From: Tropicimonas sp033101155
GTDB taxonomy: Bacteria; Pseudomonadota; Alphaproteobacteria; Rhodobacterales; Rhodobacteraceae
Direction: 5' to 3'
Assembly: GCF_033101155.1 (NCBI RefSeq)
Contig: NZ_JAWMPX010000013.1
Span: 62,001-126,000, forward strand
Length of the DNA stretch: 64,000 nucleotides
Positions within the stretch are counted from its first letter, which is position 1. Every line of letters starts with the position of its first letter. Both the position numbers and the translations under genes were made by a program. Shown in pieces: positions 43,010-52,328 of this stretch. The notes beneath the pieces were generated by a model that was not told the DNA's origin, searched no databases, and was given only the letters and a program-made list of their open reading frames with translations.

Positions 43010-43726
43010 TCAGCTGTTGGGCCGTTTCGCCTGCGGGCTGGCCAGCTCCCGCAGGATCGCCTGCGCTGCGGCGCGCGGATCCTCGGCCCGCCAGACCGGG
43101 CGGCCGACCACGACGTGATCGGCGCCATTGGCAATGGCTTCGGCCGGTGTCATCACCCGTTTCTGATCTCCCAGATCGGCCCCGGCAGGACGAACGCCCG
43201 GGGTCACGATGAGCTTGCCCTCCGCTTCCGGAAGTGCGCGAAGCAGCGACGCTTCCTGCGGCGAGGCGATCAGCCCGTCCGCACCGGCATTCAACGCGTT
43301 GATGGCCCGTTCGAGAACGATGTCCCGAATGTCGCCCGGCTTGATGCAGCCCGCGTCGAGATCGGCGCGGTCAAGCGATGTCAGAACCGTCACGGCGAGG
43401 ATCTTCAGGTCGCTGCCGCCCTTGCCCTCTTGTGCCGCGCGCACCACATGCGGGTCGCCATGCACGGTGAGAAAATCGAGTTCAAACTGGGCCAGCCCCC
43501 GCACGGCTGCCTCGACCGTCGCGCCGATATCGAAGAGCTTCATGTCGAGGAAGATACGCTTGCCATGCTCCCCCTTGAGTTCGTTGGCCAGCGCCAAGCC
43601 GCCGCCCGTCAACATGCCCAAGCCGATCTTGTAGAAGGAGACGGCATCCCCAAGCTTGCCGGCAAGTTCCAGCCCCGCAATGGCGTTGGGAACATCGAGG
43701 GCAACAATCAGGCGGTCATCGGACAT
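43010..43726 (-). CDS. pyrF: Orotidine 5'-phosphate decarboxylase
   Basis: Makes UMP from OMP, the last step of pyrimidine synthesis. The product is 238 aa. The catalytic DxKxxDI motif is FLDMKLFDIGATV, substrate contacts are in the N-terminal IVALDVPN, and the C-terminal phosphate-binding VVGRPVWRAEDPRAAA is present. The ATG at 43726 follows AAAGGAG. Divergent from meaB. Confidence 0.97.
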   Translation of the reverse strand: MSDDRLIVALDVPNAIAGLELAGKLGDAVSFYKIGLGMLTGGGLALANELKGEHGKRIFLDMKLFDIGATVEAAVRGLAQFELDFLTVHGDPHVVRAAQEGKGGSDLKILAVTVLTSLDRADLDAGCIKPGDIRDIVLERAINALNAGADGLIASPQEASLLRALPEAEGKLIVTPGVRPAGADLGDQKRVMTPAEAIANGADHVVVGRPVWRAEDPRAAAQAILRELASPQAKRPNS

Positions 43727-43967
43727 AGGGGGACTCCTTTGCTCAGGTCCGCGTCTGCATAGTTGGTTTTTGCCGCGCATTGAACAGAATTGTGGAACCC
43801 TGCAACGCCACAGGCCAACCGGTCCCTGCCCGTTCAGGAGCGTCGACCTGTGTGCAATCCCGCTATTCCCCGCCCGGGCACGCGCGCAGAATCGCCACCG
43901 CCGGTTCTGGACATTCGCCGCTCTTGGGCACAAAGACAGCACCAAGACAGCGATCGAGGAAGAGCGG

Positions 43968-44951
43968 ATGGATATCGAGGATCTTGCACGCCGGGTCATG
44001 GACGGCGAACGCCGGGCGCTGGCCCGCGCCATCACCCTGGTCGAAAGCAGCCGTGAGGATCACCGGGCACAGGCCACGACCCTCGGCAAACGCATTGCCG
44101 GCTGCGGTCGCCAGGCGCTTCGGCTCGGCCTGTCCGGCACACCCGGTGTCGGAAAATCCACCTTTATCGAGGCCTTCGGCCTGATGCTGGTCGAACAAGG
44201 GTTGAAAGTCGCGGTTCTGGCGGTCGACCCCTCCTCGGCGCGCTCCGGCGGCTCGATCCTCGGAGACAAGACCCGGATGGAAGAGCTCTCGCGCAAACGC
44301 GAGGCCTTCATCCGTCCCTCTCCCAGCCAGAGCCAGCTCGGTGGCGTTGCCCGACGCACCCGCGAGGTGGTCACCTTGTGCGAGGCGGCCGGCTATGATG
44401 TCGTGCTGATCGAGACGGTCGGGGTCGGCCAGTCCGAAACCATGGTCGCGGATATGTCGGACCTCTTCCTGCTGTTGCTGGCCCCGGCGGGCGGCGATGA
44501 GCTTCAGGGGGTCAAGCGCGGCATCATGGAAATTGCCGACATGATCCTGATCAACAAGGCCGATGGCGAGCTGAAGCCTGTCGCCAACCGGACCTGCGCC
44601 GATTACGCGGGCGCGCTGCGGCTGCTGCGCAAACGGCCCGAGGATCCGGAGGATTTCCCCAAGGCGATGACCGTCTCCGCGGTCGCGGGCAACGGGCTCG
44701 AGGTCGCTTGGGACGAGATGAACACGTTGGCCGACTGGCGTCGGGAGAACGGATACTGGGACGCCCGGCGAGCCAACCAGGCGCGGAAATGGTTCGAGGA
44801 AGAGGTCCGGATGGGCCTGCTGGCACGGTTGAGCAACTCGTCCGAGATGCGATCGCAAATGGACCGGCTGGGCATCCGGGTTGCCGGCGGCGAACTCGCT
44901 CCGGCGGCTGCCGCACATGAGATGCTTTCACTGCTCTCCGGCGACACCTGA
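43968..44951 (+). CDS. meaB: MeaB/ArgK-family GTPase (methylmalonyl-CoA mutase chaperone)
   Basis: G3E-family GTPase of 327 aa that protects and loads B12-dependent acyl-CoA mutases such as methylmalonyl-CoA and ethylmalonyl-CoA mutase. It shows the P-loop GTPGVGKST (about residues 58-66), AVDPSSARSGGSILGDKTRM, ETVGVGQSE (G3) and the specificity motif NKAD. The ATG at 43968 follows GAGGAAGAG. No mutase is in the window. The pathway also uses Mcd, coded at 27452. The next gene starts directly after its stop. Confidence 0.94.
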   Translation: MDIEDLARRVMDGERRALARAITLVESSREDHRAQATTLGKRIAGCGRQALRLGLSGTPGVGKSTFIEAFGLMLVEQGLKVAVLAVDPSSARSGGSILGDKTRMEELSRKREAFIRPSPSQSQLGGVARRTREVVTLCEAAGYDVVLIETVGVGQSETMVADMSDLFLLLLAPAGGDELQGVKRGIMEIADMILINKADGELKPVANRTCADYAGALRLLRKRPEDPEDFPKAMTVSAVAGNGLEVAWDEMNTLADWRRENGYWDARRANQARKWFEEEVRMGLLARLSNSSEMRSQMDRLGIRVAGGELAPAAAAHEMLSLLSGDT

Positions 44952-45821
44952 GTGCGCACCCTCCCCGACAACCTCGTGGGCGCCGGATTCATGACCCTGT
45001 CGATGGCCGGTTTCGCCCTTGAGGACATGTGCCTCAAGACTGCCGCCGGACAGATGCCTGTCGGACAAGTCCTCATGGTCTGGGGCGTCCTGGGAACGCT
45101 TTTCTTCAGCCTCCTGGCGCTGTCGCGCGGCGAACCGATCCTGCATCGCGACATGTTCTCGCGGCCGATGATCCTGCGGGCGGGGTTCGAAGGCTCCGCG
45201 CGGATGTTCTACACGCTGGCCATCGCGCTTATCCCGCTCTCCGACGCCTCCGCCATCATGCAGGCGACACCAATCGTCGTCGTCGCGGGAGCTGCGCTCT
45301 TCCTGCGCGAAAAGGTCGGTTGGCGGCGATGGCTGGCGATCCTGATCGGCTTTGTCGGCGTGCTGATGATCCTGCGCCCGGGGACGGCCGGTTTCACCGC
45401 CGCGACCCTTCTGGCCATTGCGGGCATGGCAGGATTTGCAGGCCGCGACCTGGCAACCCGCGCCGCGCCGCGCACGCTTTCCAATGCCCAGATCGGCATT
45501 TGCGGTTTCTCGATCCTACTCCCGACCGGGTTTGTTCTTCTGGCCTTCTCCGGTGGCGCGACGGTGCCGGACGGCACCTCCATCCTGACCCTGTTTTTCG
45601 GTGCTTTCTTCGGGCTCGGGGCTTACATGGCGCTGACCGAAGCGATGCGGACCGGCGAGGTCTCCTTTGTCACGCCCTTCCGCTACACGCGCATCCTCTT
45701 CGGCGTCGGTCTCGGCATGATCGCCTTCGGCGAGAGGCCCGACGTTATGAGCTATGCCGGCGCCGGGGTGATCCTCCTCTCCGGGCTCTACATCATGTTC
45801 CGCCAGAACAGGGTGACCTGA
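44952..45821 (+). CDS. EamA/DMT-family transporter abutting meaB
   Basis: A 289-aa membrane protein with about ten hydrophobic segments in two EamA repeats; the second repeat has TEAMRTGEVSFVTPFRYTRILFG. It begins at a GTG immediately after the meaB TGA, with no gap, so translation is probably by re-initiation or coupling. The substrate is unknown. No GTPase link is established; the pairing with meaB may simply be local. Confidence 0.9.
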   Translation: MRTLPDNLVGAGFMTLSMAGFALEDMCLKTAAGQMPVGQVLMVWGVLGTLFFSLLALSRGEPILHRDMFSRPMILRAGFEGSARMFYTLAIALIPLSDASAIMQATPIVVVAGAALFLREKVGWRRWLAILIGFVGVLMILRPGTAGFTAATLLAIAGMAGFAGRDLATRAAPRTLSNAQIGICGFSILLPTGFVLLAFSGGATVPDGTSILTLFFGAFFGLGAYMALTEAMRTGEVSFVTPFRYTRILFGVGLGMIAFGERPDVMSYAGAGVILLSGLYIMFRQNRVT

Positions 45822-46013
45822 CAGCCCTCTCCAGGCGCAGCGGTCCGGCTCTTTGCCTCCATGCCGCGCGGGAGGGCCCGTTCTTTCGTCGAAGCTCCGG
45901 ATCTTCAGGGATCGTTTGGCACGACCGGGTCGCCCTTCGCGCCAATTGCAGGGCAGGCAGCCAGTGTACTGCCCGCACCAACTCACGAATTGGCTTCACA
46001 ACGGGTGCTCATC

Positions 46014-46059
46014 TCGATCCATCTTGAGGACACGAGTCGATCCATCGTGAGGACACGAG
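46014..46059. repeat. Tandem 23-bp direct repeat
   Basis: Two adjoining 23-bp units, TCGATCCATCTTGAGGACACGAG (46014-46036) and the same with one base changed (T to G at position 11; 46037-46059). They lie in the short intergenic space between the EamA gene and the downstream end of the VPLPA-CTERM-like gene. No other copy was noticed in the window. The function is unknown. Confidence 0.85.
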
Positions 46060-46081
46060 GACGCGCGCCCCGGATTTGCGC

Positions 46082-46885
46082 TCAGGAGGCGCCGAGCCGC
46101 AGGCGGCCAGAGGCCGGCCCGGAGGCGCGCTGATCCAGCCGCCCAAAGCGGCGCTCTGCCCTGAACCGTCGCAGCCAGAGCAAGCCGAATCCGCCAAGAC
46201 ACCCGAACAGGCTCGGTGGCAGCGGAACGGCGACATCCGCGTCGGACCCAATCCCGCTCGCGGCAAGCGCTTCGAGGGACGACACGTCGCCCGAGTAGGT
46301 GATCTTGTCAGGCCCGTCGATGAAGCGAAGGGAAAAGCTCGACTTGCCGAAAGTCGACAGGTCGAGCAGGTCTGGTGGAGTGTCATCGGTCGACTCGCCC
46401 GTGTTCTGCAGGTCCTTCAGCTTGATTTTCAGGCTCGAAAACTCGTACGTGCCAAGCGGCCCGAAACCGGGTCCGTCCTTGAATTCGGAGCCCCCCAGGG
46501 CCAGGCTTGCGTTCGACCCACCGCCGATGAATTTCGACCAGTATTCTGCATCCGCCACAGAGCCGCTCTCATAACTCCCGGTCTCCCAGGAAAAGGCGAA
46601 AACGCTGTCTGTAATGCTGGTCGTCTCTCTTGCGCCGGCAGAATTTCCCGGTGCGTTTTCGTCGCGCGTCGTGCCCAGCGTGAAACTGCCGAAGATCTGA
46701 ACCTCCTCCGACAGGTCGAACGGCGACTCCGCAACCGCGCCTTTCATATCCATGATGTCCAGCACGTAGTCGTATCTGACCGTCTCGGCCCGGGCGGGGA
46801 AGGACACACCAACCAGACAGAGAACGCAACTCACGGCAATGCGGACCACCGCAGGTGCACGACAGATTCTGGATGCAAGGTCCAT
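46082..46885 (-). CDS. Secreted protein with VPLPP-CTERM-like sorting tail and extended C-terminus
   Basis: Predicted exported 267-aa protein. From the ATG at 46885 it has a signal peptide (hydrophobic segment IAVSCVLCLVGVSFPARAE). The mature region is rich in Asp, Ser and Gly and resembles no enzyme I know. At 220-240 it carries VPLPPSLFGCLGGFGLLWLRR, the VPLPA-CTERM arrangement of motif, helix and arginines used by exosortase-type sorting in Rhodobacteraceae. About 27 further residues follow the arginines, which is unusual. No exosortase gene is in the window. Convergent with the EamA gene. Confidence 0.78.
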   Translation of the reverse strand: MDLASRICRAPAVVRIAVSCVLCLVGVSFPARAETVRYDYVLDIMDMKGAVAESPFDLSEEVQIFGSFTLGTTRDENAPGNSAGARETTSITDSVFAFSWETGSYESGSVADAEYWSKFIGGGSNASLALGGSEFKDGPGFGPLGTYEFSSLKIKLKDLQNTGESTDDTPPDLLDLSTFGKSSFSLRFIDGPDKITYSGDVSSLEALAASGIGSDADVAVPLPPSLFGCLGGFGLLWLRRFRAERRFGRLDQRASGPASGRLRLGAS

Positions 46886-47022
46886 TCGTCTTTTTCCGAT
46901 CGGCTTTCTACTCGATACCGTTCTCCGGCCTGCCCCTTCTAGGATCGGAAGACTAAAAAAGAGCAAAAGAAGCCAAGAGTTTCCCAAATTGTTGTCCAAC
47001 TATTCTTTGGCAACACAGCACG

Positions 47023-47053
47023 AAAAAGGAGGCGCCCGCGAAGGCGCCTCCTG
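47023..47053 (-). terminator. Rho-independent terminator after glnA
   Basis: On the minus strand, arms AGGAGGCGCC and GGCGCCTCCT pair perfectly around a 6-nt loop and are followed by TTTTT (plus-strand AAAAA at 47024-47028). It lies 28 bp beyond the glnA stop. Confidence 0.92.
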
Positions 47054-47080
47054 CTGTCACTGTCCCTGTTTTTCTTGGGT

Positions 47081-48487
47081 TTAGCAGCTGTAGTACAGCT
47101 TGTATTCCATCGGGTGCGGCGTGTGCTCGTAGGCGTAGATCTCTTCCCACTTGAGATCCATGTAGCCTTCGATCTGGCTCTTGGTGAATACGTCGCCGGC
47201 CAGCAGGAAGTCGTGATCGGCCTCCAGGCTTTCCATGGCTTCGCGCAGGGAGGCACAGACCGTCGGGATACCGGCCAGTTCTTCGGCGGGCAGGTCGTAG
47301 AGGTCCTTGTCCATGGCTTCGCCCGGATCGATCTTGTTCTTGATGCCGTCGAGGCCGGCCATCAGGAGGGCTGCGAAGCACAGGTAGGGGTTCGCTGCCG
47401 GATCGGGGAAACGAGCCTCGACGCGCTTGGCCTTCGGGCTTTCGGCCCACGGGATCCGAACGCAGCCGGAGCGGTTGCGGGCGGAGTAAGCGCGCAGAAC
47501 CGGGGCTTCGAAGCCGGGGATCAGACGCTTGTAGGAGTTGGTCGACGGGTTGGTGAAGGCGTTCAGCGTCTTGGCGTGCTTGAGGACACCACCGATAAAC
47601 CACAGGGCCTCGTCGGAGAGGTCGGCATATTTGTCGCCGGAGAAGAGCGGCTTTCCGTCCTTGAAGATCGACATGTTGACGTGCATGCCAGTGCCGTTGT
47701 CGCCAGCGATCGGCTTCGGCATGAAGGTGGCCGACTTGCCATAGGCGTGGGCAACGTTGTGGATGACGTACTTGTATTTCTGCAGCTCATCCGCCTGATG
47801 CGTGAGCGAGCCGAAGATCAGGCCAAGCTCGTGCTGACAGGACGCCACTTCGTGGTGGTGCTTGTCGACCTTCATGCCCATGCGCTTCATGGTCGAGAGC
47901 ATCTCGGAGCGCAGGTCATGGCTTTCATCGGTCGGGTTGACCGGGAAATAGCCGCCCTTGATACCCGGACGATGGCCCATATTGCCCATCTCGTACTCGG
48001 TATCGGTGTTCCAGGAGGCGTCCACGGCATCGACCTGGTAGGAGACCTTGTTCATGTCGACCTGGAAACGAACGTCGTCGAACAGGAAGAACTCGGCTTC
48101 CGGACCGAAATAGGAGACGTCGCCGATACCGGAGGATTTCAGGTAGGCTTCGGCCTTTTCGGCGGTTCCGCGCGGGTCGCGATCATAATGCTCGCCGGTG
48201 TCAGGCTCGACGACCGAACAATGCACGGCGAGGGTTTTCTCGGCGTAGAACGGGTCCATATAGGCGGACTCGGTGTCGGGCATCAGCTTCATGTCGGACT
48301 CGTCGATCGACTTCCAGCCTGCGATGGAGGATCCATCGAACATGAAGCCTTCCTCGAGAAAGTCTTCATCGACCTGGTCGGCCATCACGGTGACGTGCTG
48401 GAGTTTGCCGCGCGGGTCGGTGAAGCGGATATCGACATAGGCGACGTCTTCGTCGGCGATTGTCTTGAGAACGGCTTCCTTGCTCAT
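47081..48487 (-). CDS. glnA: Glutamine synthetase type I
   Basis: ATP-dependent synthesis of glutamine from glutamate and ammonia; dodecameric class I enzyme, 468 aa. Motifs include FMFDGSSIAGWKSI, NGTGMHVNMSIFKDG and the adenylylation site DLYDLPAEE, so activity is expected to be modulated by GlnE. It follows glnB with a 61-bp gap on the same strand, giving the classical glnBA operon of alphaproteobacteria. A GAGGGA site precedes the ATG. Confidence 0.98.
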   Translation of the reverse strand: MSKEAVLKTIADEDVAYVDIRFTDPRGKLQHVTVMADQVDEDFLEEGFMFDGSSIAGWKSIDESDMKLMPDTESAYMDPFYAEKTLAVHCSVVEPDTGEHYDRDPRGTAEKAEAYLKSSGIGDVSYFGPEAEFFLFDDVRFQVDMNKVSYQVDAVDASWNTDTEYEMGNMGHRPGIKGGYFPVNPTDESHDLRSEMLSTMKRMGMKVDKHHHEVASCQHELGLIFGSLTHQADELQKYKYVIHNVAHAYGKSATFMPKPIAGDNGTGMHVNMSIFKDGKPLFSGDKYADLSDEALWFIGGVLKHAKTLNAFTNPSTNSYKRLIPGFEAPVLRAYSARNRSGCVRIPWAESPKAKRVEARFPDPAANPYLCFAALLMAGLDGIKNKIDPGEAMDKDLYDLPAEELAGIPTVCASLREAMESLEADHDFLLAGDVFTKSQIEGYMDLKWEEIYAYEHTPHPMEYKLYYSC

Positions 48488-48548
48488 GTGAACTTGGTTC
48501 CCTCTTTGTCTGTTGAACTGGTGTTAACGATGATGATGATTGCGCGGC

Positions 48549-48887
48549 TCAAAGGGCTTCGTCGCCGTCCTCGCCGGTGCGAATGCGGACCGCCTGCTCG
48601 ACCGTGGAGACGAAGATCTTTCCGTCGCCGATCTTGTCGGTCTTGGCCGCAGTCACGATTGCGTCGATGGCGGTGTCGAGCTGATCGTCCGGAAGGACGA
48701 CTTCGATCTTCACTTTGGGCAGAAAATCTACGACATATTCGGCACCGCGATATAGCTCGGTATGGCCCTTCTGGCGACCGAACCCTTTGACCTCGATGAC
48801 GCTCAGACCCTGAACACCCACGTCCTGAAGAGCTTCCTTCACGTCGTCGAGCTTGAAAGGTTTGATGATCGCTTCGATTTTTTTCAT
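48549..48887 (-). CDS. glnB: Nitrogen regulatory protein PII
   Basis: Signal protein that senses 2-oxoglutarate, ATP and ADP and controls glutamine synthetase adenylylation and NtrB. The 112-aa product begins MKKIEAIIKPFKLDDVKEAL. The T-loop KGHTELYRGAEY has the uridylylation site Y51, and IGDGKIFV is the B-loop region. Being upstream of glnA in one operon fits GlnB rather than GlnK, which usually sits beside amtB. Confidence 0.96.
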   Translation of the reverse strand: MKKIEAIIKPFKLDDVKEALQDVGVQGLSVIEVKGFGRQKGHTELYRGAEYVVDFLPKVKIEVVLPDDQLDTAIDAIVTAAKTDKIGDGKIFVSTVEQAVRIRTGEDGDEAL

Positions 48888-49066
48888 GGTGTCGGCCGAC
48901 TCCCTGTGATCCGTCCCGGTGAATCCTCAGACCATCATCCCCGGGGCGGGACAATTCATGAGGCGGGGCGGAGCCGGTAGGGAAAGGGTCTTTCCGAAGG
49001 CTGTGGTTAAAAATTAAGCAAGTTGCTCTGGTTGTGGGCAAACGAAAAACAAATGAGGCGAATCCG

Positions 49067-50668
49067 ATGACCGAACTTCTGACATCTGCCCAAATGCGCG
49101 CCATCGAGCAGGCGGCTTTCAATACGGGTCAGGCGAGTGGTCTGGAATTGATGGAGCGCGCCGGGGCGGGTGTTGTCGCGGCGATCTACGAGCGCTGGCC
49201 GGAACTGGCGGAGAGAGCGCGCGAAGCCGTCGTCTTCTGCGGTCCGGGGAACAATGGCGGCGACGGATTCGTCATCGCGCGGTTGCTGCGCGAACGGGGC
49301 TGGGTTGTGCAGGTCTTCCTCTATGGCGAGGCCGACGGGTTACGCGGGGATGCGCGGGAGAATTGCGCACGCTGGCGCGAGCTGGGGCCGGTCACGGAGT
49401 TCGCGGACTGGGCGCTGGCCAGCCACAAGGCGCCCGATCTTGTCGTTGACGCGCTGTTCGGAACCGGGCTGACCCGGCCGCTGCCACAGGAACTGGACCA
49501 GGCGCTGGCGGATTTCGAGGCCGGGTTGCCGGAAGGCGCGGCCCGGTTCGCCGCCGTGGATGCGCCGTCGGGGCTGTGCATGGATTCCGGGCGGGTGCTG
49601 GAACGACCGGGGAATACGGCCGGGCGTTTGCCTCTGCGACAGGCGCTGACGATTTCCTTTCACACGCTCAAACGCGGGCATGTGCTGGCTGAGGGCCCCG
49701 AATGGTGCGGCGAGGTGCAGGTTGCCGATATCGGGCTGAAGGAGCGCGAGCTGCGGCGGGCCGAGCCGGGGCTCGTTCCCGTTCTGAAGGACATGGCGAC
49801 GCTGGCCGCACCGCGCAGCGACTTGCTGCTCAAGGGCGGCGAGGAAACGCCGCGCGGGCACAAGTATGATTACGGACATGCGATTATTGTCTCTGGCGGG
49901 CCGGGGAGGACGGGCGCGGCCCGGTTGGCGGCGCGGGCCGCTCTCAGGGTCGGCGCGGGGCTGGTGACGCTCGCAGCACCCGGCACGGCGATCGCGGAAT
50001 GCGCCGCGCAGGTCACGGCGATCATGCTGGCGCGCTGCAATGGCGCATCGGAACTGGGCGCCTTGCTGGAGGACGAGCGGCTAAATGCGCTCTGTCTTGG
50101 GCCGGCATTGGGGGTCGGAGCCGGAACGCGGGACATGGTGCTCACGGCCCTTGGCAGCCGGCGACGCTGCGTTCTGGACGCCGATGCGCTGACTTCTTTC
50201 GCCGAGCACCCGCCGAGCCTGTTTGCGCATCTGCATTCGAAGGTCGTGCTGACTCCGCATATGGGCGAATTCGCGCGGCTCTTCCCGGATATTGCCGACC
50301 GGCTGCGGGCCGAACCCGCGAAAGGGCCGGTCTATTCCAAGGTGGACGCAGTGCAGGAAGCAGCGGCCCGCGCGGGCTGCCTCGTCTTGCTCAAGGGGCC
50401 GGACACGGTGATCGCCGAGCCGGGCGGCCGCGCTGTTGTCAGCGCGGCCAGTTACGGGCGTGCCGCGCCCTGGCTGGCGACAGCGGGCTCCGGCGATGTG
50501 CTGGCGGGGCTGGTGACGGGGTTGCTCGCTCGCGGCGGCTGGCCAATCGACGCGGCCGTGACCGGAGCCTGGCTGCATGTCGAAGCGGGGCGACAGATTG
50601 GCCCTGGGCTCATTGCCGAGGATATTTCGGAAGCGCTTCCCGGGGTGTTGAGGCAGCTCCTGAGCTGA
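49067..50668 (+). CDS. Bifunctional NAD(P)HX epimerase / ADP-dependent NAD(P)HX dehydratase
   Basis: Repair enzyme for hydrated NADH and NADPH, 533 aa. The N-terminal epimerase domain (about residues 1-210) has VVFCGPGNNGGDGFVIARLL. The C-terminal ribokinase-like dehydratase shows GPGRTGAARLAARAALRVGAG and TAGSGDVLAGLVTGLLAR. The fusion is the YjeF type. The ATG at 49067 follows GAGG at a long spacing; the GTG at 49034 is less likely. Divergent from glnB. Confidence 0.93.
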   Translation: MTELLTSAQMRAIEQAAFNTGQASGLELMERAGAGVVAAIYERWPELAERAREAVVFCGPGNNGGDGFVIARLLRERGWVVQVFLYGEADGLRGDARENCARWRELGPVTEFADWALASHKAPDLVVDALFGTGLTRPLPQELDQALADFEAGLPEGAARFAAVDAPSGLCMDSGRVLERPGNTAGRLPLRQALTISFHTLKRGHVLAEGPEWCGEVQVADIGLKERELRRAEPGLVPVLKDMATLAAPRSDLLLKGGEETPRGHKYDYGHAIIVSGGPGRTGAARLAARAALRVGAGLVTLAAPGTAIAECAAQVTAIMLARCNGASELGALLEDERLNALCLGPALGVGAGTRDMVLTALGSRRRCVLDADALTSFAEHPPSLFAHLHSKVVLTPHMGEFARLFPDIADRLRAEPAKGPVYSKVDAVQEAAARAGCLVLLKGPDTVIAEPGGRAVVSAASYGRAAPWLATAGSGDVLAGLVTGLLARGGWPIDAAVTGAWLHVEAGRQIGPGLIAEDISEALPGVLRQLLS

Positions 50669-50683
50669 GGCAGGGCAGTTGGT

Positions 50684-51292
50684 CTACCACATCCTGTCGC
50701 GCGCATAGTCGGCATAGCCGGTATCGTAGCCTTCGGCGTCGAAGCCGTCATCGCGGGCACGGATAAACGCTCCGGCGGTCGGAACGCTGTCGCTTTCGTC
50801 GCCACGACTCCAAAGGCGCGAGCGCATCAGCGCCTTGGCACATTGGAAATAGGCCTCTTCGACGGAAATGACGATGACCGTCCTGGGGTGCTGCCCGTTT
50901 TGATCGAAGCTGTCGAGCATGTCCGGATCTGCGGTCACGATCGCACGGCCGTTGACGCGGACCACGTTGTTGCAGCCGGGGACGAGGAATAGCAGGCTCA
51001 CGCGCGGATCGCGGACGATGTTGCGCAGCGAGTCGATCCGGTTGTTGCCGCGCCAATCCGGTAGCAGGAGCGTCCCGGGATCTGCGACGCGCAAGACCGG
51101 TTCGACATCGCCGCGCGGGCTGGCATCGGTGCCTTCCGGGCCAACGGTGGTCAGGATGGCGAAACGCGCGGCCTCGATCCACTGGCGGTAGAGCGGCGTG
51201 ATGTGGTCGACCACCTTGTCCACAGAGGACGGGATGGCAGGTCCGTAGATCTGGTCGAGCGTATCAAGATCGGTAATCGGGCTGGTGGGCAT
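50684..51292 (-). CDS. Pyridoxamine 5'-phosphate oxidase-family FMN-binding protein
   Basis: A 202-aa split-barrel flavin protein. FAILTTVGPEGTDASPRGD is the typical PPOX start and LLLPDWRGNNRIDSLRNIVRDPRVSLLFLVPG the FMN-binding region. Family members reduce small cofactors or pollutants, or bind FMN or F420; true PdxH residues are not evident, so the role is open. It is convergent with the NAD(P)HX repair gene and lies about 130 bp downstream of mazG. Confidence 0.88.
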   Translation of the reverse strand: MPTSPITDLDTLDQIYGPAIPSSVDKVVDHITPLYRQWIEAARFAILTTVGPEGTDASPRGDVEPVLRVADPGTLLLPDWRGNNRIDSLRNIVRDPRVSLLFLVPGCNNVVRVNGRAIVTADPDMLDSFDQNGQHPRTVIVISVEEAYFQCAKALMRSRLWSRGDESDSVPTAGAFIRARDDGFDAEGYDTGYADYARDRMW

Positions 51293-51425
51293 GGTGGCGG
51301 ATCCGGAGCGGGCTTTGGGACAGGGTGTTCGGGCAGCCTAGCAGATTGCGCGCCCTTCGGCGCATTGCTTTCGCGCGCTGCGCGCGGTTCGGGCTTGAGA
51401 CCGGGGCCTCGCTCGAACCGTCCTA

Positions 51426-52265
51426 TCAGGTCTCTGGCTTGGGTCGTGGTGCGGCGGATCGCTCGGCAGTCTTGGCATCGTTCCAGAGGGCATCCATTTC
51501 CTCCAGCGTGGAGGCGGCCGGCGAGCTGCCCCTTGCGTGGAGTGCGTCTTCCACTGCGCCGAAACGGCGGGTGAACTTGGCGTTGGTCCGGCGCAGCGCC
51601 TGTTCGGGCTCGATGCCGAAATGGCGGGAGAGATTGGCCAGCACGAAGAGCATATCGCCCATTTCATCCTCGATGGCATCGCGGTCGCCGGATTTGGAGG
51701 CCTCGGCAAGCTCCTCGGCCTCTTCACGGATCTTGTCGAGGACCAGATCGGCATTGTCCCAGTCAAAGCCGACGCGGGCGGCGCGTTTCTGCAGCTTGTA
51801 GGCCCGCAACAGCGCGGGCAGGCCGAGGGCGACCCCGTCCAGCGTGCGGTGCTCTCCCTTCTCCTTGCGCTCGGCGGCTTTGACGACCTCCCAGTCGCGG
51901 GTCTGCTGCTCGGCGGACTTGTCGCGGCTTTCGGTTCCGAAGACATGCGGATGGCGGGCGACCATCTTGTCGGAGATCGTGTCGGCGATCTCGGCGAAGG
52001 TGAAGCGGCCTTCCTCCGTGCCCATCTGGGTGTAGTAGACGACTTGCAACAGCAGGTCGCCCAACTCGCCCTTGAGCTCGTCCCAGGCCTCGCGCTCGAT
52101 GGCGTCGGCGACCTCGTAGGCCTCTTCGATCGTGTAGGGCGCGATGGTGTCCCAGCTCTGTTCGATATCCCACGGGCAGCCGGTCTCAGGGTCGCGCAGG
52201 CGGGCCATGATTTCCAGCAGGCGCGGCATGCCGCCCTTGGGGTCGAAGATCAGGGAATCTGGCAT
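51426..52265 (-). CDS. mazG: Nucleoside triphosphate pyrophosphohydrolase MazG
   Basis: All-alpha NTP pyrophosphohydrolase of 279 aa that removes aberrant or excess nucleotides. It has two MazG repeats with EExxE metal motifs, EEAYEVADAI and LKGELGDLLLQVVYY in the first, and EEAEELAEA and DEMGDMLFVLANL in the second. The N-terminal LLEIMARLRDPETGCPWD is the usual signature. Monocistronic; divergent from the M20 amidohydrolase gene. Confidence 0.95.
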   Translation of the reverse strand: MPDSLIFDPKGGMPRLLEIMARLRDPETGCPWDIEQSWDTIAPYTIEEAYEVADAIEREAWDELKGELGDLLLQVVYYTQMGTEEGRFTFAEIADTISDKMVARHPHVFGTESRDKSAEQQTRDWEVVKAAERKEKGEHRTLDGVALGLPALLRAYKLQKRAARVGFDWDNADLVLDKIREEAEELAEASKSGDRDAIEDEMGDMLFVLANLSRHFGIEPEQALRRTNAKFTRRFGAVEDALHARGSSPAASTLEEMDALWNDAKTAERSAAPRPKPET

Positions 52266-52328
52266 GGGCTTCGCTCCGGCCTTGTTCTAGGGTCGCGTCG
52301 AATTAGGGCGCTTTCGGGAGATATGTCC

